Both the position numbers and the translations under genes were made by a program. From Pilasporangium apinafurcum (lineage: Eukaryota > Oomycota > Peronosporomycetes > Pythiales > Pythiaceae), in contig BCKE01000011.1 of NCBI GenBank assembly GCA_001600495.1, forward strand, positions 227,150-291,149: a stretch of 64,000 bases of DNA, written 5' to 3'. Below, piece by piece: positions 48,015 through 58,756 of this stretch (the stretch's first letter is position 1; each line of letters opens with the position of its first letter). The notes beneath the pieces were generated by a model. That model saw only the letters and a program-made list of their open reading frames with translations. It did not search any database and was not told where the DNA came from.

Positions 48015-50087
48015 TTACCGACCTGTCACGCTGTTGTTTCGGCCGCTCTTTTTTGCGTATGGATAGCCGAGGATACTCAACGAGTCGCGGCTATATCCTG
48101 CGCTTTCTCGGAACGAACCCGGGCCTGAGAATGAAGGAGGATTGCTACGTTGCGAAGCGTAAGCATTACCCTCTGAGACTGGTGCATTGCTGCGTTGAGA
48201 AGAATACACGTTTGTATCTGAGGCTGGAGGAGGGTTGCTACGTTGTGACGCGTATGGATTCACATCGACGCCATTGTCTGAGACCATTGTCTGGTTATTC
48301 GAGGCATGGCCATACCCGCTGTCCGAAATCATCGAGTTGTTGGTATTACGACCATAGCCAGCGCTCGAAAACATTCGAGGGGTTGTCGAGCTCGGTCTTC
48401 GACCCGAAGTGTTGCGTCTCAGCGTCGTGGCGCGTACATAACTCTGTGGTGACGTGACGGTCGCCCCCGAGGCGTAGGCAGATGGCGTCGAGTACGCGGC
48501 TGAAAATCGTGAATCATGTGACGATTCCGTCGTCTTCATCTCCTCCGTGTCACGCATGTCGTCTACATCAAAACTCGTTCGCTCCGCGTTTTGATCTTCT
48601 TCATCACTGTCTTCATATTGGTATGCTGACGTCATTGCGGGGGGGATCACAGGGGCGGTAAATGTCGGCACAGTTTGCGTGGAATTGCGGTAGGGATTAA
48701 ACTTGGACGAGCTGCGTGGACTGGTCGACAGACTACGGCTGTATGCGCTGTATGAATATGTGGGCTCTGGTGCTGGCACGATTGGCGCCGGTGGAGCAGG
48801 CTGCGTAGCAGAATCCGACGACAGCTCCGAACCGTACGAGTTGGTCGATTCCGCAGCAGATGCACGTACTGGGTGTGAGCGATAGGATGTGTTCGAGTCC
48901 ACTGAGTGGTAGGAGTTCGTTGTTGGATCCATAGCAGCTGCAGACCGTTGGGAGTTCGTGTGTTCCGAACTCGCATGTGATGAAGCCACTGCAGCACCGA
49001 CAGCAGCAGCTGCGGCTGTTGGTCCTGTAGAGCTCTTCAATGAACGCGAAGCTGCCGATGCAGCTGGAGAAAATGACTCACTGTACGCCATCGTGGGTGA
49101 TCGCAGCTCTGCGTCCACGTCACCGCCGCTGTTGCTGCGTTCTGAGGCGTACGTTGGCGCTGCAGGAGATGGAGGAGCCTTCGGTTTGGGTGTCGAGTAC
49201 TGGTTTTCAATATCGTTGGGTGAATTATCGTCCAACTGACGAGCAGCACGACGACGACGCACAAAGAAAATGGAGCCGATAATCAACACAATCGCAGCAA
49301 CACCACAGACAACTCCAATGATCACACCCGTGCTGCTCGAGGCCGCACCAGAAGCGATGCTGCTATTATCACTATCAGATGTGCTCGCCGTGCTAAATTG
49401 GACGTCCGAAGTTCCACATCCCGAATCAGCGCTGAACGCAATGGTACCGTTCTGCACTTCGTCATCATTCGACGTCAGCGACAGCGTGAGCTCCTTGTAC
49501 CAAGTGCTCGTCATGCTGTCGCTTTGCCCCGTCGTCACAGAAAAGAAGTAGCCGTCGTTGTTCTTCGTCGCTTCAATATCGTTGATATAAACTGAAGAAA
49601 TCACTTTCTGCGAATTGTAAAACTGCAACGGGATGTACGCGTTCGACGCGCCTTCCATCAGACACGCCTTCACATTACCAGACATAAATGACGATGGACA
49701 GGTCACAAATTTATATGAAACACTCGTGTCACTCGACTGTACATCGATTGAAAGCGCGCTCATGGCCGTTCCCGAGAGTTTGACCGTTCCGGAGTCACAG
49801 CTTTCACAGACATCTAATACATACGCATATGTGCTCAAAGTATTGCCGTCGTTATCACGTGACACCTGGATACATCGCGCACAGGATTCATAGAGCGTCG
49901 AGTCTTTCGACGATACCGACGCATAGTACTTGAAATTGTCACTCGATTCTGAAATACCTTTCAATCGACAACCACCGATGTCAGCTGAGCTGATATTGTA
50001 GAGCGTCGCGATGCCGTCCGCGGCCGCCATGCTCACCATGGAAGCTGTCGCCAGCAGTCGCAGCATTTGATTGCTGCTAGTTTTCAT
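48015..50087 (-). CDS. Membrane-anchored expansin-like protein with long Ser-rich tail
   Basis: Single exon, minus strand, 690 residues. Residues 1-23 are a signal peptide. Residues about 24-130 look like the six-stranded double-psi beta barrel of expansins, with paired Cys and the segment YVLDVCESCDSGTVKLSG. Residues about 140-235 resemble the second, beta-sandwich domain (YIPLQFYNSQKVISSVYIND). In the usual DLS motif of expansins, the Asp appears replaced by Lys (VKLS). A Ser/Thr linker, a single membrane helix (about 254-276, VIIGVVCGVAAIVLIIGSIF) and an RRRR stop-transfer follow. The roughly 400-residue cytoplasmic tail is Ser/Pro/Tyr-rich with three YASQRSNPP-like repeats near the end. 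Topology suggests a plasma-membrane wall-sensing or wall-binding protein; enzymatic or loosening activity is unproven. Confidence 0.68.
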   Translation of the reverse strand: MKTSSNQMLRLLATASMVSMAAADGIATLYNISSADIGGCRLKGISESSDNFKYYASVSSKDSTLYESCARCIQVSRDNDGNTLSTYAYVLDVCESCDSGTVKLSGTAMSALSIDVQSSDTSVSYKFVTCPSSFMSGNVKACLMEGASNAYIPLQFYNSQKVISSVYINDIEATKNNDGYFFSVTTGQSDSMTSTWYKELTLSLTSNDDEVQNGTIAFSADSGCGTSDVQFSTASTSDSDNSSIASGAASSSTGVIIGVVCGVAAIVLIIGSIFFVRRRRAARQLDDNSPNDIENQYSTPKPKAPPSPAAPTYASERSNSGGDVDAELRSPTMAYSESFSPAASAASRSLKSSTGPTAAAAAVGAAVASSHASSEHTNSQRSAAAMDPTTNSYHSVDSNTSYRSHPVRASAAESTNSYGSELSSDSATQPAPPAPIVPAPEPTYSYSAYSRSLSTSPRSSSKFNPYRNSTQTVPTFTAPVIPPAMTSAYQYEDSDEEDQNAERTSFDVDDMRDTEEMKTTESSHDSRFSAAYSTPSAYASGATVTSPQSYVRATTLRRNTSGRRPSSTTPRMFSSAGYGRNTNNSMISDSGYGHASNNQTMVSDNGVDVNPYASQRSNPPPASDTNVYSSQRSNAPVSEGNAYASQRSNPPSFSGPGSFRESAGYSRDSLSILGYPYAKKSGRNNSVTGR

Positions 50088-50447
50088 ATCTGCTGGTTTG
50101 GTCTGTTGCTTCTTCTCTCGCCTTCCTTGCCAACTGGGTAGAGGAGGTAAGAGGAGGAGGAAAGGGTATACCTATTAGAGGAAGCGGAGGAGGAGAGAGA
50201 GAAAGAGAATGGGAATGTAAGAGACTGGATCCACATAATCAAAGGAGTGCTGAATGGTGAGGTAGATATATTTACCGATCAGGACGGTGAAGAGAGCGAG
50301 CGACTCGTGTGTTGGTCTTGCTTCTCTTGGCTCTGGGGAGAGAGAAAAATGCGGGTAAGAGCGACGTGCTCTCGAATGTTCACGACTGACCAAGACCGGC
50401 TGAACAGTTTCTATTCTATGCAAAAGCAAGACAACCCTAAACCCTCC

Positions 50448-50474
50448 CCTCCTCCTCCTCCTCCTCCTCCTCCT
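50448..50474. repeat. CTC trinucleotide microsatellite
   Basis: About nine CTC/TCC units in the gene-poor region upstream of the expansin-like gene. Confidence 0.75.
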
Positions 50475-51210
50475 CTTTTCCTGGATTGTTTACTGTTGTC
50501 ATCCAGCCCGTCCCTCCTCCGTAGAGTAATCCATGGGATTAGGGGAAATCACTTAGCTTGAAAAGAGTACGGATAGGAAATTTTTGGTCTCAAGCCAGTG
50601 GAAATTGTACGAAAAAAAAAAATGAGATCTGCCCAAACGTTCGTTCATCATCCATTGATCCCCGAGTTCTGTAATTTTCTCTTCATTCCACGACGATCAC
50701 TCAACGCCATCTTCACTGTCAGATCTACAGAAATGAAAGAATAATTCACGATGTACCAACCACCTCTCTCTCGAATACACACAACCGCTCTCTACATACC
50801 AACAAAAAAAACAAAAAAAATCCCAACAACTGAGTTTTGCTCTCTCTAGTTCCAAACTGCTTTTACTTGATGGCTTTGTTTATGCTCGAAAATCGGTTAC
50901 GCTACTTCTCTTAACCGATCCTCTTTCGCCTACCTCTAAGATACGCTCTGACGCATTTCTTGACGCGAAACAGCCCCTATCGATAGAAGCAGAAACTTGT
51001 TACCAATTATTTGCGATGAACCCCATTTTTCTTTTTCAAGAACGGATGCGAGGTGATGACAGTGCATGTCTGAAGACATCGAGTATGTGGAAAACCAAAG
51101 CGATTATCCAGAAAGAATGGCGTGGTAGTATCGGTTCGAAAGGAAGGCAAACATTACATTAGAAACATCTTTCTCAAGAATGAAGACCTATTCACTTGAA
51201 CTCAATGAAT

Positions 51211-51556
51211 CCAGGTGTCGGAGATCTCTACTCTGCAGTTGCTTAGTCTTGCCTAGCTTTTGCTGGTCAAGTTGGACCCAAAGAAAAAATAGGAGTTCCT
51301 TCCTGAGTTATTGGTACCTATTGGTATCTCACATGATCTTTTCAGAGAATGATATGGATACAAAAATACCAACAGCAACAACAAAAAATGCTGTGAAAAT
51401 TTGGATCCAGATGGCATTGCGCCTCAGGAGATCATATGCGTTACCAAAGTACCAGTAACTCAGGGAGGATCTCCTGGTTTCTTGTTTGGATCCGACTTGA
51501 TTAGCAAAAGCTAAGCAAGACTAGTCAACTGCAGAGTAGGCATCTCCGAGACCTGG
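51211..51556. repeat. Fold-back (MITE-like) inverted repeat
   Basis: Left arm about 51211-51320 and right arm about 51441-51556 are reverse complements with roughly 80% identity: both contain the core GGAGAT..CTACTCTGCAGTTG, CTTAGCTTTTGCT or variants, and CTGAGTTA..GGTAC, separated by about 120 bases. A partial direct copy of the left arm end (GTATCTCACATGATCT) recurs near 52762-52780. The structure could form a long hairpin. Divergent arms suggest an old non-autonomous element. I could not establish target-site duplications. Confidence 0.65.
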
Positions 51557-52905
51557 ACGTTGAGAACAAGTCTTTGTTGTATAGTGTTCCTTACACTCGA
51601 TCATCCTTCCTCCCGATCGTCTCATCGTGTAATCGAGCACCATCTTGAATTTGCAGGGAGGCTTGGTCATCTTTTTCGACTAAAATCGATGTTGTGAGAT
51701 TGACAAGTGAGATAGATGACAGTCACATACAAAAACACAACCAACTTTTCATACAGATATTGTACACTCGAACTTTGGTATGTCTTTCTTGTTGCTTTCG
51801 AGCTTAAAAACAAAACAGTAGCCTCTGAAGGTATGGAACTTTTGGTAAATATGGGCTACCCATGGAAAGTATCAGCAGCGTGAAGATTCATAGACATGCA
51901 ACCGTCACTATTAAGAACAAGAAAGAATGCGACTAGTTAATGAGACACTCTGCATGATGCATATCAGTAGTGAGCAAGCCATCCTACAATGAATCTACTT
52001 AGGATTCCATCCAAAAACTCGGTTTCGATGGGTCCCTATTAACGCGTCTATCTGTTTACCAATCGGAATGGATAAGAAATATACGCTACCTGATTTTCTT
52101 CAGGTTATTCCAATCGCGACTTGGCGTTTTATTTGTATGACCTTTCATTCATCTCCACGTTCACCGCGTCAGTGGCAAGTCAGCACCCAGCAAATAGTGA
52201 AATTGAGCAGATACTACCATGGATGATATTCAAGATTTTTGAACGACTAGACAGAACTGTTATTTTATTAACTAAAAAATCAATCAAAAATTTTCATATC
52301 ATTATGGAATGAAATATAGTCTCCACTGGCAAAATAAGTAGCTGCTTGGTTGTCCGAGATAGAGAAAGGAAACCTTCATACATGGCCATCTACACTAGTC
52401 GAAGCAAACGAGCAATGGGGCCGCAATAGCAAAAGAATCGGTTCTTCTGCTGTCTGTTAGTCGATCATCTCAAGTCTAGTTTGCCTCGAGAAAAGTCCAA
52501 GCGCAAGCGCTATCAGTTGAAGAAAATGATCTGTTGAGTTTACCAACGGATGAGAGCGATGATGTCGGACATGTATCACAAAGTCTCCAAGTGGCTGCCG
52601 GACAACTGCAATGAAATTCTTCTTCCATCTTTCTGGACCTCAGAACTGATGTCCAGGTAAAAAAGAATTTCAAGCAAGGTGTCAAGAGCAATGCTCACAC
52701 GATCTCACTACAAGTTCAAGATAATACTGAAGCACAAGATGGGAAGTCCCCCCTAAGTTACCAGTATCTCACATGATCTCTCGATATTTCATTTTGTTGC
52801 ATGAATAATGTGGACCACGTAATAATACATCTATTAATGTTACTCTCACACTGTTTTAGTTTGTCAAGATTTGTACCAATATCGTTTTGATCCATAGGCA
52901 TCATC

Positions 52906-54579
52906 ATGGTTGCCCTTCGCTTCCTCTTCCTGCTTGCTTCTGTGATACTCGCGGGAGACTTACATCATACACATGCAGCTCACAATGTATATAGCCGCGA
53001 TGAAGAACTGCTCCTGCGATGGGATTTCTGGCCACCTTTACTATCCTCACCACGCTTCTCGGGACATTATTTAGGGTCGCGTCCTGGTCGGATCCGGCAG
53101 AGCAAACAGAGCTTTGAAGCAGTGGATCTGTTTGACGGCAAGCAATTTGAAAACAATCAAGAACAAGGGAATAAACTAGTCAAAAATGCATTGTTGTATG
53201 GTAACGTCCTGCTGGATCCGATCGTGGTACCGTCGGCGCTGCTACCTACAGATCCAGCGGTGCAGGCTGCATTTGCAGCAAGCGTAGCTGTCATCAAGAA
53301 GCACGCCGCCATGTATGTTTCACCTGACATCACCATCACACATGCAGTGATTTACCCACTGAAAGTCACAGGTGATAATGGGGAGACCGAAGTCGCAATC
53401 GTACAGGAATACACGGATGCAAACCATCAAACTCGACGCTTCAAGAGTCACGTCACATTTGGGTTGAATTTTTATTTGACACTGGAAGACGCCAAGTTCA
53501 ACAAGCTACATCGCGTGGTCGTGGCATTGGATCGCGACGGAGTCCACAATCTGTTTCAGCATACGTATGCGCCATTAATTACATCACCTTCATCGTCATC
53601 AAGCGAATCGAGCGTTACTTCAGAAGAATGTCATGCTGTTGTCACGATCAACGACAAAGATGCCTGTGTCGAGAATGTAATGCCTCGTATTTTGTCCTAT
53701 AACGTCTGGAATACTAATCCATCAGCAGATGTGTATGGATATGCGAACCGCTGGAAACAATACAAGAAGCGACTGGACCACCTGGTGTCGTTCGTAAAGA
53801 AATCGCAAGCGAGTATCATCGGTTTTCAAGAGGTGCGCTACGATGGAAAACTTGGTACCATTGGCAACCATGCGCAAGTGCAGCACCTCGCCGATCGACT
53901 ACCTGGGTATCAGTACGTGTATCAGGCAGCCATGAGTTATTTCAATGACAATTCACCGTACGAACGCATTGAAGAAGGACCGGCTATTTTCTCCAAGTTT
54001 CCCATCCTCAAAACAGATTACTTGCTGCTCAGTCGTGACCCGAATGATCCAAATGACGCTCACCAACGGCTTTGTCTTCATGCAGTTATTGATTTTCCGC
54101 GATGGGGGTTGATCGATGTCTATGTGACGCACCTCTCGCTGAGTGAACGTTCACGCGAGCAGACCATGGTCGAAATATGGAACTACATGCAAGAAGGCAC
54201 GGGGAAAACGCAGGTTCTGCTAGGTGATTTAAACGCCGAGCCTCAATCCCGAGGTATTCAGTTCTTACGCGGAGAAGCTGAATTGTTGGGTGCAACGACG
54301 AATCTGAAGGATGCCTGGCTAGAGAAGCACGACGAAGCCACGCCACGGTCCATGGATCCAATCGATCGCCATAGTCGATTTACGTTCCCGAGTGACAATC
54401 CGTCGAAACGGATCGATTTCGTTCTCTATCGTGGAAAAGGCGACGTCAAAGAATGCGAAATTCTCGGCCAAGCACCTACTGAGGATACAAAAGATTTTCC
54501 ACAAGATGTAGGAATGCTCGACCACCAAAGTCCAGTATATGCATCCGATCACCGTGGCGTTGTCGTGGAGTTCGAGTGA
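52906..54579 (+). CDS. Secreted endonuclease/exonuclease/phosphatase-family protein
   Basis: Single exon, 557 residues. A signal peptide (MVALRFLFLLASVILAG) precedes an unassigned N-terminal region. Residues about 262-557 are the EEP fold with its motifs in order: ILSYNVWN (Asn), IIGFQEVRYD (catalytic Glu), FSKFPIL, VYVTHLSLSERSR (His), LLGDLNAEPQS (Asp-Asn), RIDFVLY and SDHRGVVVEF (His of the final D-H). All active-site positions expected for a Mg-dependent phosphoesterase are present. Members include DNases, sphingomyelinases and inositol phosphatases; substrate is uncertain. The secretion signal suggests action outside the cell or in the endomembrane lumen. Confidence 0.82.
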   Translation: MVALRFLFLLASVILAGDLHHTHAAHNVYSRDEELLLRWDFWPPLLSSPRFSGHYLGSRPGRIRQSKQSFEAVDLFDGKQFENNQEQGNKLVKNALLYGNVLLDPIVVPSALLPTDPAVQAAFAASVAVIKKHAAMYVSPDITITHAVIYPLKVTGDNGETEVAIVQEYTDANHQTRRFKSHVTFGLNFYLTLEDAKFNKLHRVVVALDRDGVHNLFQHTYAPLITSPSSSSSESSVTSEECHAVVTINDKDACVENVMPRILSYNVWNTNPSADVYGYANRWKQYKKRLDHLVSFVKKSQASIIGFQEVRYDGKLGTIGNHAQVQHLADRLPGYQYVYQAAMSYFNDNSPYERIEEGPAIFSKFPILKTDYLLLSRDPNDPNDAHQRLCLHAVIDFPRWGLIDVYVTHLSLSERSREQTMVEIWNYMQEGTGKTQVLLGDLNAEPQSRGIQFLRGEAELLGATTNLKDAWLEKHDEATPRSMDPIDRHSRFTFPSDNPSKRIDFVLYRGKGDVKECEILGQAPTEDTKDFPQDVGMLDHQSPVYASDHRGVVVEFE

Positions 54580-54648
54580 GGGAAGATGCATGATAGCATT
54601 CATAGGATTTGCACTAATACATGGCTCAACATACAGTATTTTGAAAAA

Positions 54649-55414
54649 TCACCAGCCTTCTTTTGTGGCTCGCATGGACGCCTGTTTGAACAGCTCATTC
54701 TGTTCCGCTAGCATTTCTTCTCGACTGAGGGTTTGTGCCGCCGCTTTTCGTGAAGCTACACGCTGCTTTTTTTTCTATATCCACATTTCCAAGATTCATG
54801 TCTTAGCTCCCTCTTTTGCATGAACAGAATATGCATTCAAGTCAGAATTAGCCGCACCTGAGCTTCTACTTCATGTATTCGTTGTTGCTTTTCGATTGCA
54901 TCGACATACTCTTGTTTCCCAAGCTCCTATTGGCCATGCATTGTATTTATCTAATCATGTTTCCAAACTGTACACAATTAATTGCTAACAATCACATACC
55001 TCTAGCGCAGCGACGACATGTTCAGGCGCAATACGATAGTTTTCTTTTGTTGCGGCTTCTTCCGCCAGTGCGTTTGCTTTTGCCCCAACAACGTGCAAAA
55101 ACTCTAATAACACAAACAGAGCACGTATGATCATAATATGATATTCAATGACGACTCACAGTAACAGTTCATGTATACAGTGACGACATCAATGCATGTA
55201 CCTGCAGCACAGTCGTTGACCCAATCGAGCGTCTCTTTCTGAATGGTCACATCATCTCCCAACACATCTGCGAGCAGTTTCTCCAGCGCAGCTACATAAC
55301 CAAGGTCCGCATTGCATTTCAGACCAGGCGGTGATAATTACCACTCGGCTGATCCATATATATAGAAACGAAGTTGGTGGTTCACTTACGTCGAGGAAAC
55401 AATTGCGCACTCAT
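54649..55414 (-). CDS. DR1: NC2-beta / DR1 transcription repressor subunit
   Basis: Five exons on the minus strand: 55414-55390, 55291-55202, 55103-55000, 54926-54858 and 54765-54649, 134 residues, all in phase. The histone-fold part reads LEKLLADVLGDDVTIQKET, LDWVNDCAAEFLHVVGAKAN and YRIAPEHVVAALEELG, which follows DR1 (its TISPEHVIQALESLG). The C-terminal helix includes SREEMLAEQNELFKQA, like the LLRQQQELFAKARQQ of DR1. NC2-beta pairs with NC2-alpha (DRAP1) on TBP and represses TFIIB recruitment. The C-terminal tail after the helix is shorter than in animals. Confidence 0.85.
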
Positions 55415-55694
55415 TCAATCTGGAAGCACAGATCGCAACCATAGTGTATTCAACAAACAAACCACTAAATCTAGGCTATTATGGTAAATAACTCCTTACT
55501 GTCCTTTATGTTGCTGAAAATAGATAATTAAGTATATTGTTTATGTAATTTTGTAAACTACATTATTGCAAACTGCATCGAGAATGTGACGATTACTGGT
55601 TTTTTTGGGCTATGATTGGACGAAAATATAATTGGCGCGTTTCGATTGGTTGAAATAAGAGGAACTCGAAAGGACGTTGATGGATGGAGGTGGT
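55415..55694. other. A/T-rich spacer before the inverted-arm element
   Basis: About 280 bases upstream of DR1. The right-hand part shows weak similarity (for example GATTGGACGAAA) to the reverse complement of sequence just outside the right arm (58760-58880), so the inverted homology may extend this far. Confidence 0.35.
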
Positions 55695-55893
55695 AACTTG
55701 AACGCAAAATGAAAGTGAATTAGATGGAGGCCTTAGTTCGCTGGCACTATATCTAAGCTTCCTTTCAATATATCTTTCCTAATCTGATTACAATCAGTTT
55801 TCTACTTTCTTCCTTTGCACATATATTATATGCAGCTATGCATTTTTGACTATTTTCCCCTCCAATGTATTGAAAAGGTATGTAATGATTGCT

Positions 55894-55955
55894 TGACCTC
55901 AAACGCAAGGTCAGGCACATGCCGAGGCTGCTCTTATCCCTTGCTTGCGAGGTCA
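55894..55955. repeat. Subterminal hairpin, left arm (diverged copy)
   Basis: TGACCTCAAACGCAA (55894-55908) pairs, with mismatches, with TTGCTTGCGAGGTCA (55941-55955). It is the counterpart of the perfect hairpin at 58487-58548. Confidence 0.6.
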
Positions 55956-56346
55956 GGCATGTACTACAGAGAATGTCGCCTTTTTTTACTATAGTAAAAT
56001 CATGAGGGCAATGCCGTTGCCACACTCATGTCGAAAGCATATAGAGAAATTTTTACGCAGACATTATCTAATTAGCCAAATCCACGCACCATGAGCCCAC
56101 TCTTGTGCGTAGCTTGTGTGATGATGCAGGTTAGTACTGCAGCCTATGTGTTAATGGTGTTTGGCTTATGTGATGTGGCCATCTGAACAGCCAATCAGAA
56201 GGCTGATAGAGTCCAACATCATTTGACAAAATTGTGTATGTGTACATTAACTTGCAATTAAGAGTATAGTGTTGCTCGATCACTCGATACAGCAATTGTA
56301 CTGCAACATTAAACTAATTGATTACACACCAGTACGTCTAATTAGT

Positions 56347-56647
56347 GACGATGTCATAGTTCATCTCTCTTCGAAGTAACACTTAGTCCAAGTGGCTAAG
56401 ACGGTAGAAGCTACCGAGAAGGTCCGGGTTCAAACCCCACAGTTTATATCTTTACATATCTGATATTGTTAGGACTACTCATTTTTACGAAAAGCGTAAT
56501 TACGTCATCGCATGTTTATGCGCAAGGAAGAATGGTTGGTTCTTAGCCCATTAGGAAATGAATGGCTAGTAAGAAAGAGAGTAGTGCAGACTAACACAAT
56601 AATATCACTTTGTATTTTTCCAACTCCACAACAGACGAAGTGTCATA
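56347..56647 (+). mobile_element. tRNA-derived SINE nested in the left arm, with target-site duplication
   Basis: The right arm lacks about 275 bases that interrupt the left arm at 56359-56633. The insert is flanked by GACGATGTCATA (56347-56358) and GACGAAGTGTCATA (56634-56647), a near-perfect direct repeat consistent with a target-site duplication. The insert carries a pol III A box TGGCTAAGACGG (56393-56404, exact match to TRGYNNARNNGG) and a B box GGTTCAAACCC (56427-56437), 34 bases apart start to start, as in tRNA-derived SINEs. The T-stem does not pair fully, so it is not a functional tRNA. Confidence 0.7.
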
Positions 56648-56896
56648 TAAGAATATCATTGGCTAAGAAGGTTAGCAATCATAGGAAACCAGGATAGAAT
56701 GCAAATCCGTAGGACATTGAATGTGAACCATGAAGATTAGTGGATAGCAGTAGCCGTAGAAGTTTAAAAGACCTCACTCAATCTCACTTTTCCATTTACC
56801 GTCTACCGCCCAAGCAAAACGCCTCCTCTCTCATCTTATAGTGTTACATTGTGGGATTCGAATCAGGGACGCCAAGATATAAAAAGTCTTCAATCC

Positions 56897-57920
56897 TTAC
56901 AGCAACTGATCAAACCAATTGCGTGCTGGGCCGCTCAGATGCATAATAAACGTGTTCATCTTGATTTGACTGCTCCAATCAGAGATACCAGAGACATACA
57001 GGAACCGACGCAGCCATGCTTTTGCACCTTCCGTATTACGGACACGCCCATCAAACGTCTTCAACGAAAGATCTTGCATGACAGTAATGTTGGACGATTT
57101 CTGCGACGAATCTGCGCGAACCAAATCCAAATCATCATAGACATCACTGTCATCTTCATCAACATCAACAAACCCCGCTAGTGGAAGAGGATGAATCCCC
57201 AGAAGGGCTGTTAAAATTCAAAATCTTAATCACCTTCTTCACATCCGACACATCGAGCGAGCCGTCAGCGACAGATTTGAGCAAAACCTTAGCAATATTG
57301 CTGTCATTCTTTCCCGTTTCACGCGGAGATGACGAGCTACTGACACCACTGAAACTCAGCTTGCGCGTGATCTTCTTTTCTTTCGGGTTATCAACCGACT
57401 GCATTACCGCATCATCTTCTTGGAGCTTTTCTTTCGGCATCTGCACAGCAAGAGGCTTCTTTGCTACACCCTCTACTTGGAGATCCACTTGAACGGCCTC
57501 ACCTGCGGTTAATTTCTTCTGTGCCTTCATGCGATCGGGAGTAAATGGTGGATCAGCAATAATACTATAAATTGGCTTAAGTGTGCCTTCGAGCTTCCCA
57601 AGGGCTATCTGGATGGCCAGCTCCCATTCGAACGCTGCTAAAAGCAGACTAATCGTATATTTGGTGGACTTCATCATCAACTTGAAATCAGCACGAGCAT
57701 CATAAATCAATTGAAAATTCGCGGTGCGCGTGAACTGAAAACCCATGGACACAAACAAATTTTCCATGTACTTGACCATTTCGTCAACATCCTTGATGTC
57801 AACTTCTTTAAACAATTTCGGGATCGGCTCATACGACGCTGATCCCACCTTCCGAAGCGTGTAAACGGAGAAGCAACACTCTGAATCTACTGCTTGCTTC
57901 TCTGCAAGCACAGTCAACAT
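56897..57920 (-). pseudogene. Broken retrotransposon gag-like gene
   Basis: A minus-strand frame from 57920 to 57165 (251 codons) begins about 15 bases inside the right arm. Its neighbouring frame (57178-56897) continues with an acidic linker and a gag-like block: KTFDGRVRNTEGAKAWLRRF and HLSGPARNWFDQLL, typical of the Ty3/gypsy-type capsid region. The two frames are offset near 57175, so a frameshift separates them. The frame then stops and runs into the left arm; the protease, reverse transcriptase and integrase are absent. The first part is charged and Ser-rich (SGVSSSSSPRE) and not otherwise recognised. Confidence 0.65.
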
Positions 57921-58486
57921 GCGATGATGATGGATGTAACACTTTATGCTGAGAGGAGGCGTTTTGCTTGGGCGGTAGACGGTAAATGGAAAAGTGAGAT
58001 TGAGTGAGGTCTTTTAAACTTCTACGGCTACTGCTATCCACTAATCTTCATGGTTCACATTCAATGTCCTACGGATTTGCATTCTATCCTGGTTTCCTAT
58101 GATTGCTAACCTTCTTAGCCAATGATATTCTTATATGACACCTTGTCACTAATTAGACGTACTGGTGTGTAATCAATTAGTGTAATGTTGCAGTAACGTT
58201 GCTGTATCGAGTAATCGAGCAACACTATACTCTTGAATGCAAATTGATGTGCACATACACAATTTTTATATAATGACGTGGGACTCTTTCAGCCTTCTGA
58301 TTGGCTGTTTAGATGGCCACGTCACAATGGATAGCTTCAGATATCGTATATGTCTTTCCGGCATCAAAACCGCTCAGACCACTTTTGGGACTAATTTTCA
58401 CCACTCTTCAAAATAATTTTCTTCTCCAATAAGCCGAAAATCACAATATTCTTCTCAAAGGAGTCACAAATAGTGTAACACATGCC

Positions 58487-58548
58487 TGACCTCGCACGCA
58501 AAGAACAAGCGTGGCGTCGGCATGTGCCTGACCTTGCGTGCGAGGTCA
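58487..58548. repeat. Subterminal hairpin, right arm (perfect 15-bp stem)
   Basis: TGACCTCGCACGCAA (58487-58501) is the exact reverse complement of TTGCGTGCGAGGTCA (58534-58548), with a 32-base loop. The stem could be a binding or processing signal of the element. Confidence 0.75.
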
Positions 58549-58755
58549 GACGGCATTACATACCTTAAAGATATTTCAATACATTAAGAGGGAAAATAGT
58601 CAGGAATACATAGTTACATATAAATACATGTGTAAAGGATGAAAGTAGAAAGATGATCGTAATCAGATTAGGAAAATATGCATTGAAAGGGAGCTTAGAT
58701 GTAGTGCTAGCGAAGTAAGACCTCCATCTAATTCACTTTTCATTTTGCCAACAAT

Positions 58756-58756
58756 N
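58756..58756. other. Ambiguous base (N)
   Basis: A single N in the sequence immediately outside the right arm of the inverted-arm element, possibly an assembly uncertainty at a repeat boundary. Confidence 0.95.

Larger units (their letters stand above)
50088..52905. other. Gene-poor region with low-complexity and decayed sequence
   Basis: About 2.8 kb. It includes a CTC run at about 50448-50474, poly-A-like runs, and the inverted repeat listed separately. Frame fragments near 52480-52740 show short acidic, protein-like stretches broken by stops (for example an acidic run around 52500-52600), possibly a decayed gene, but no family is recognised. Nothing else is supported. Confidence 0.4.

Noticed and set aside
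51180-51458. 92-codon open frame
   Set aside because: It runs through the left arm and loop of the inverted repeat, so it is most likely incidental.
56383-56445. Possible tRNA gene
   Set aside because: A and B boxes are good but the T-stem and acceptor stem do not pair; the flanking duplications fit a SINE.
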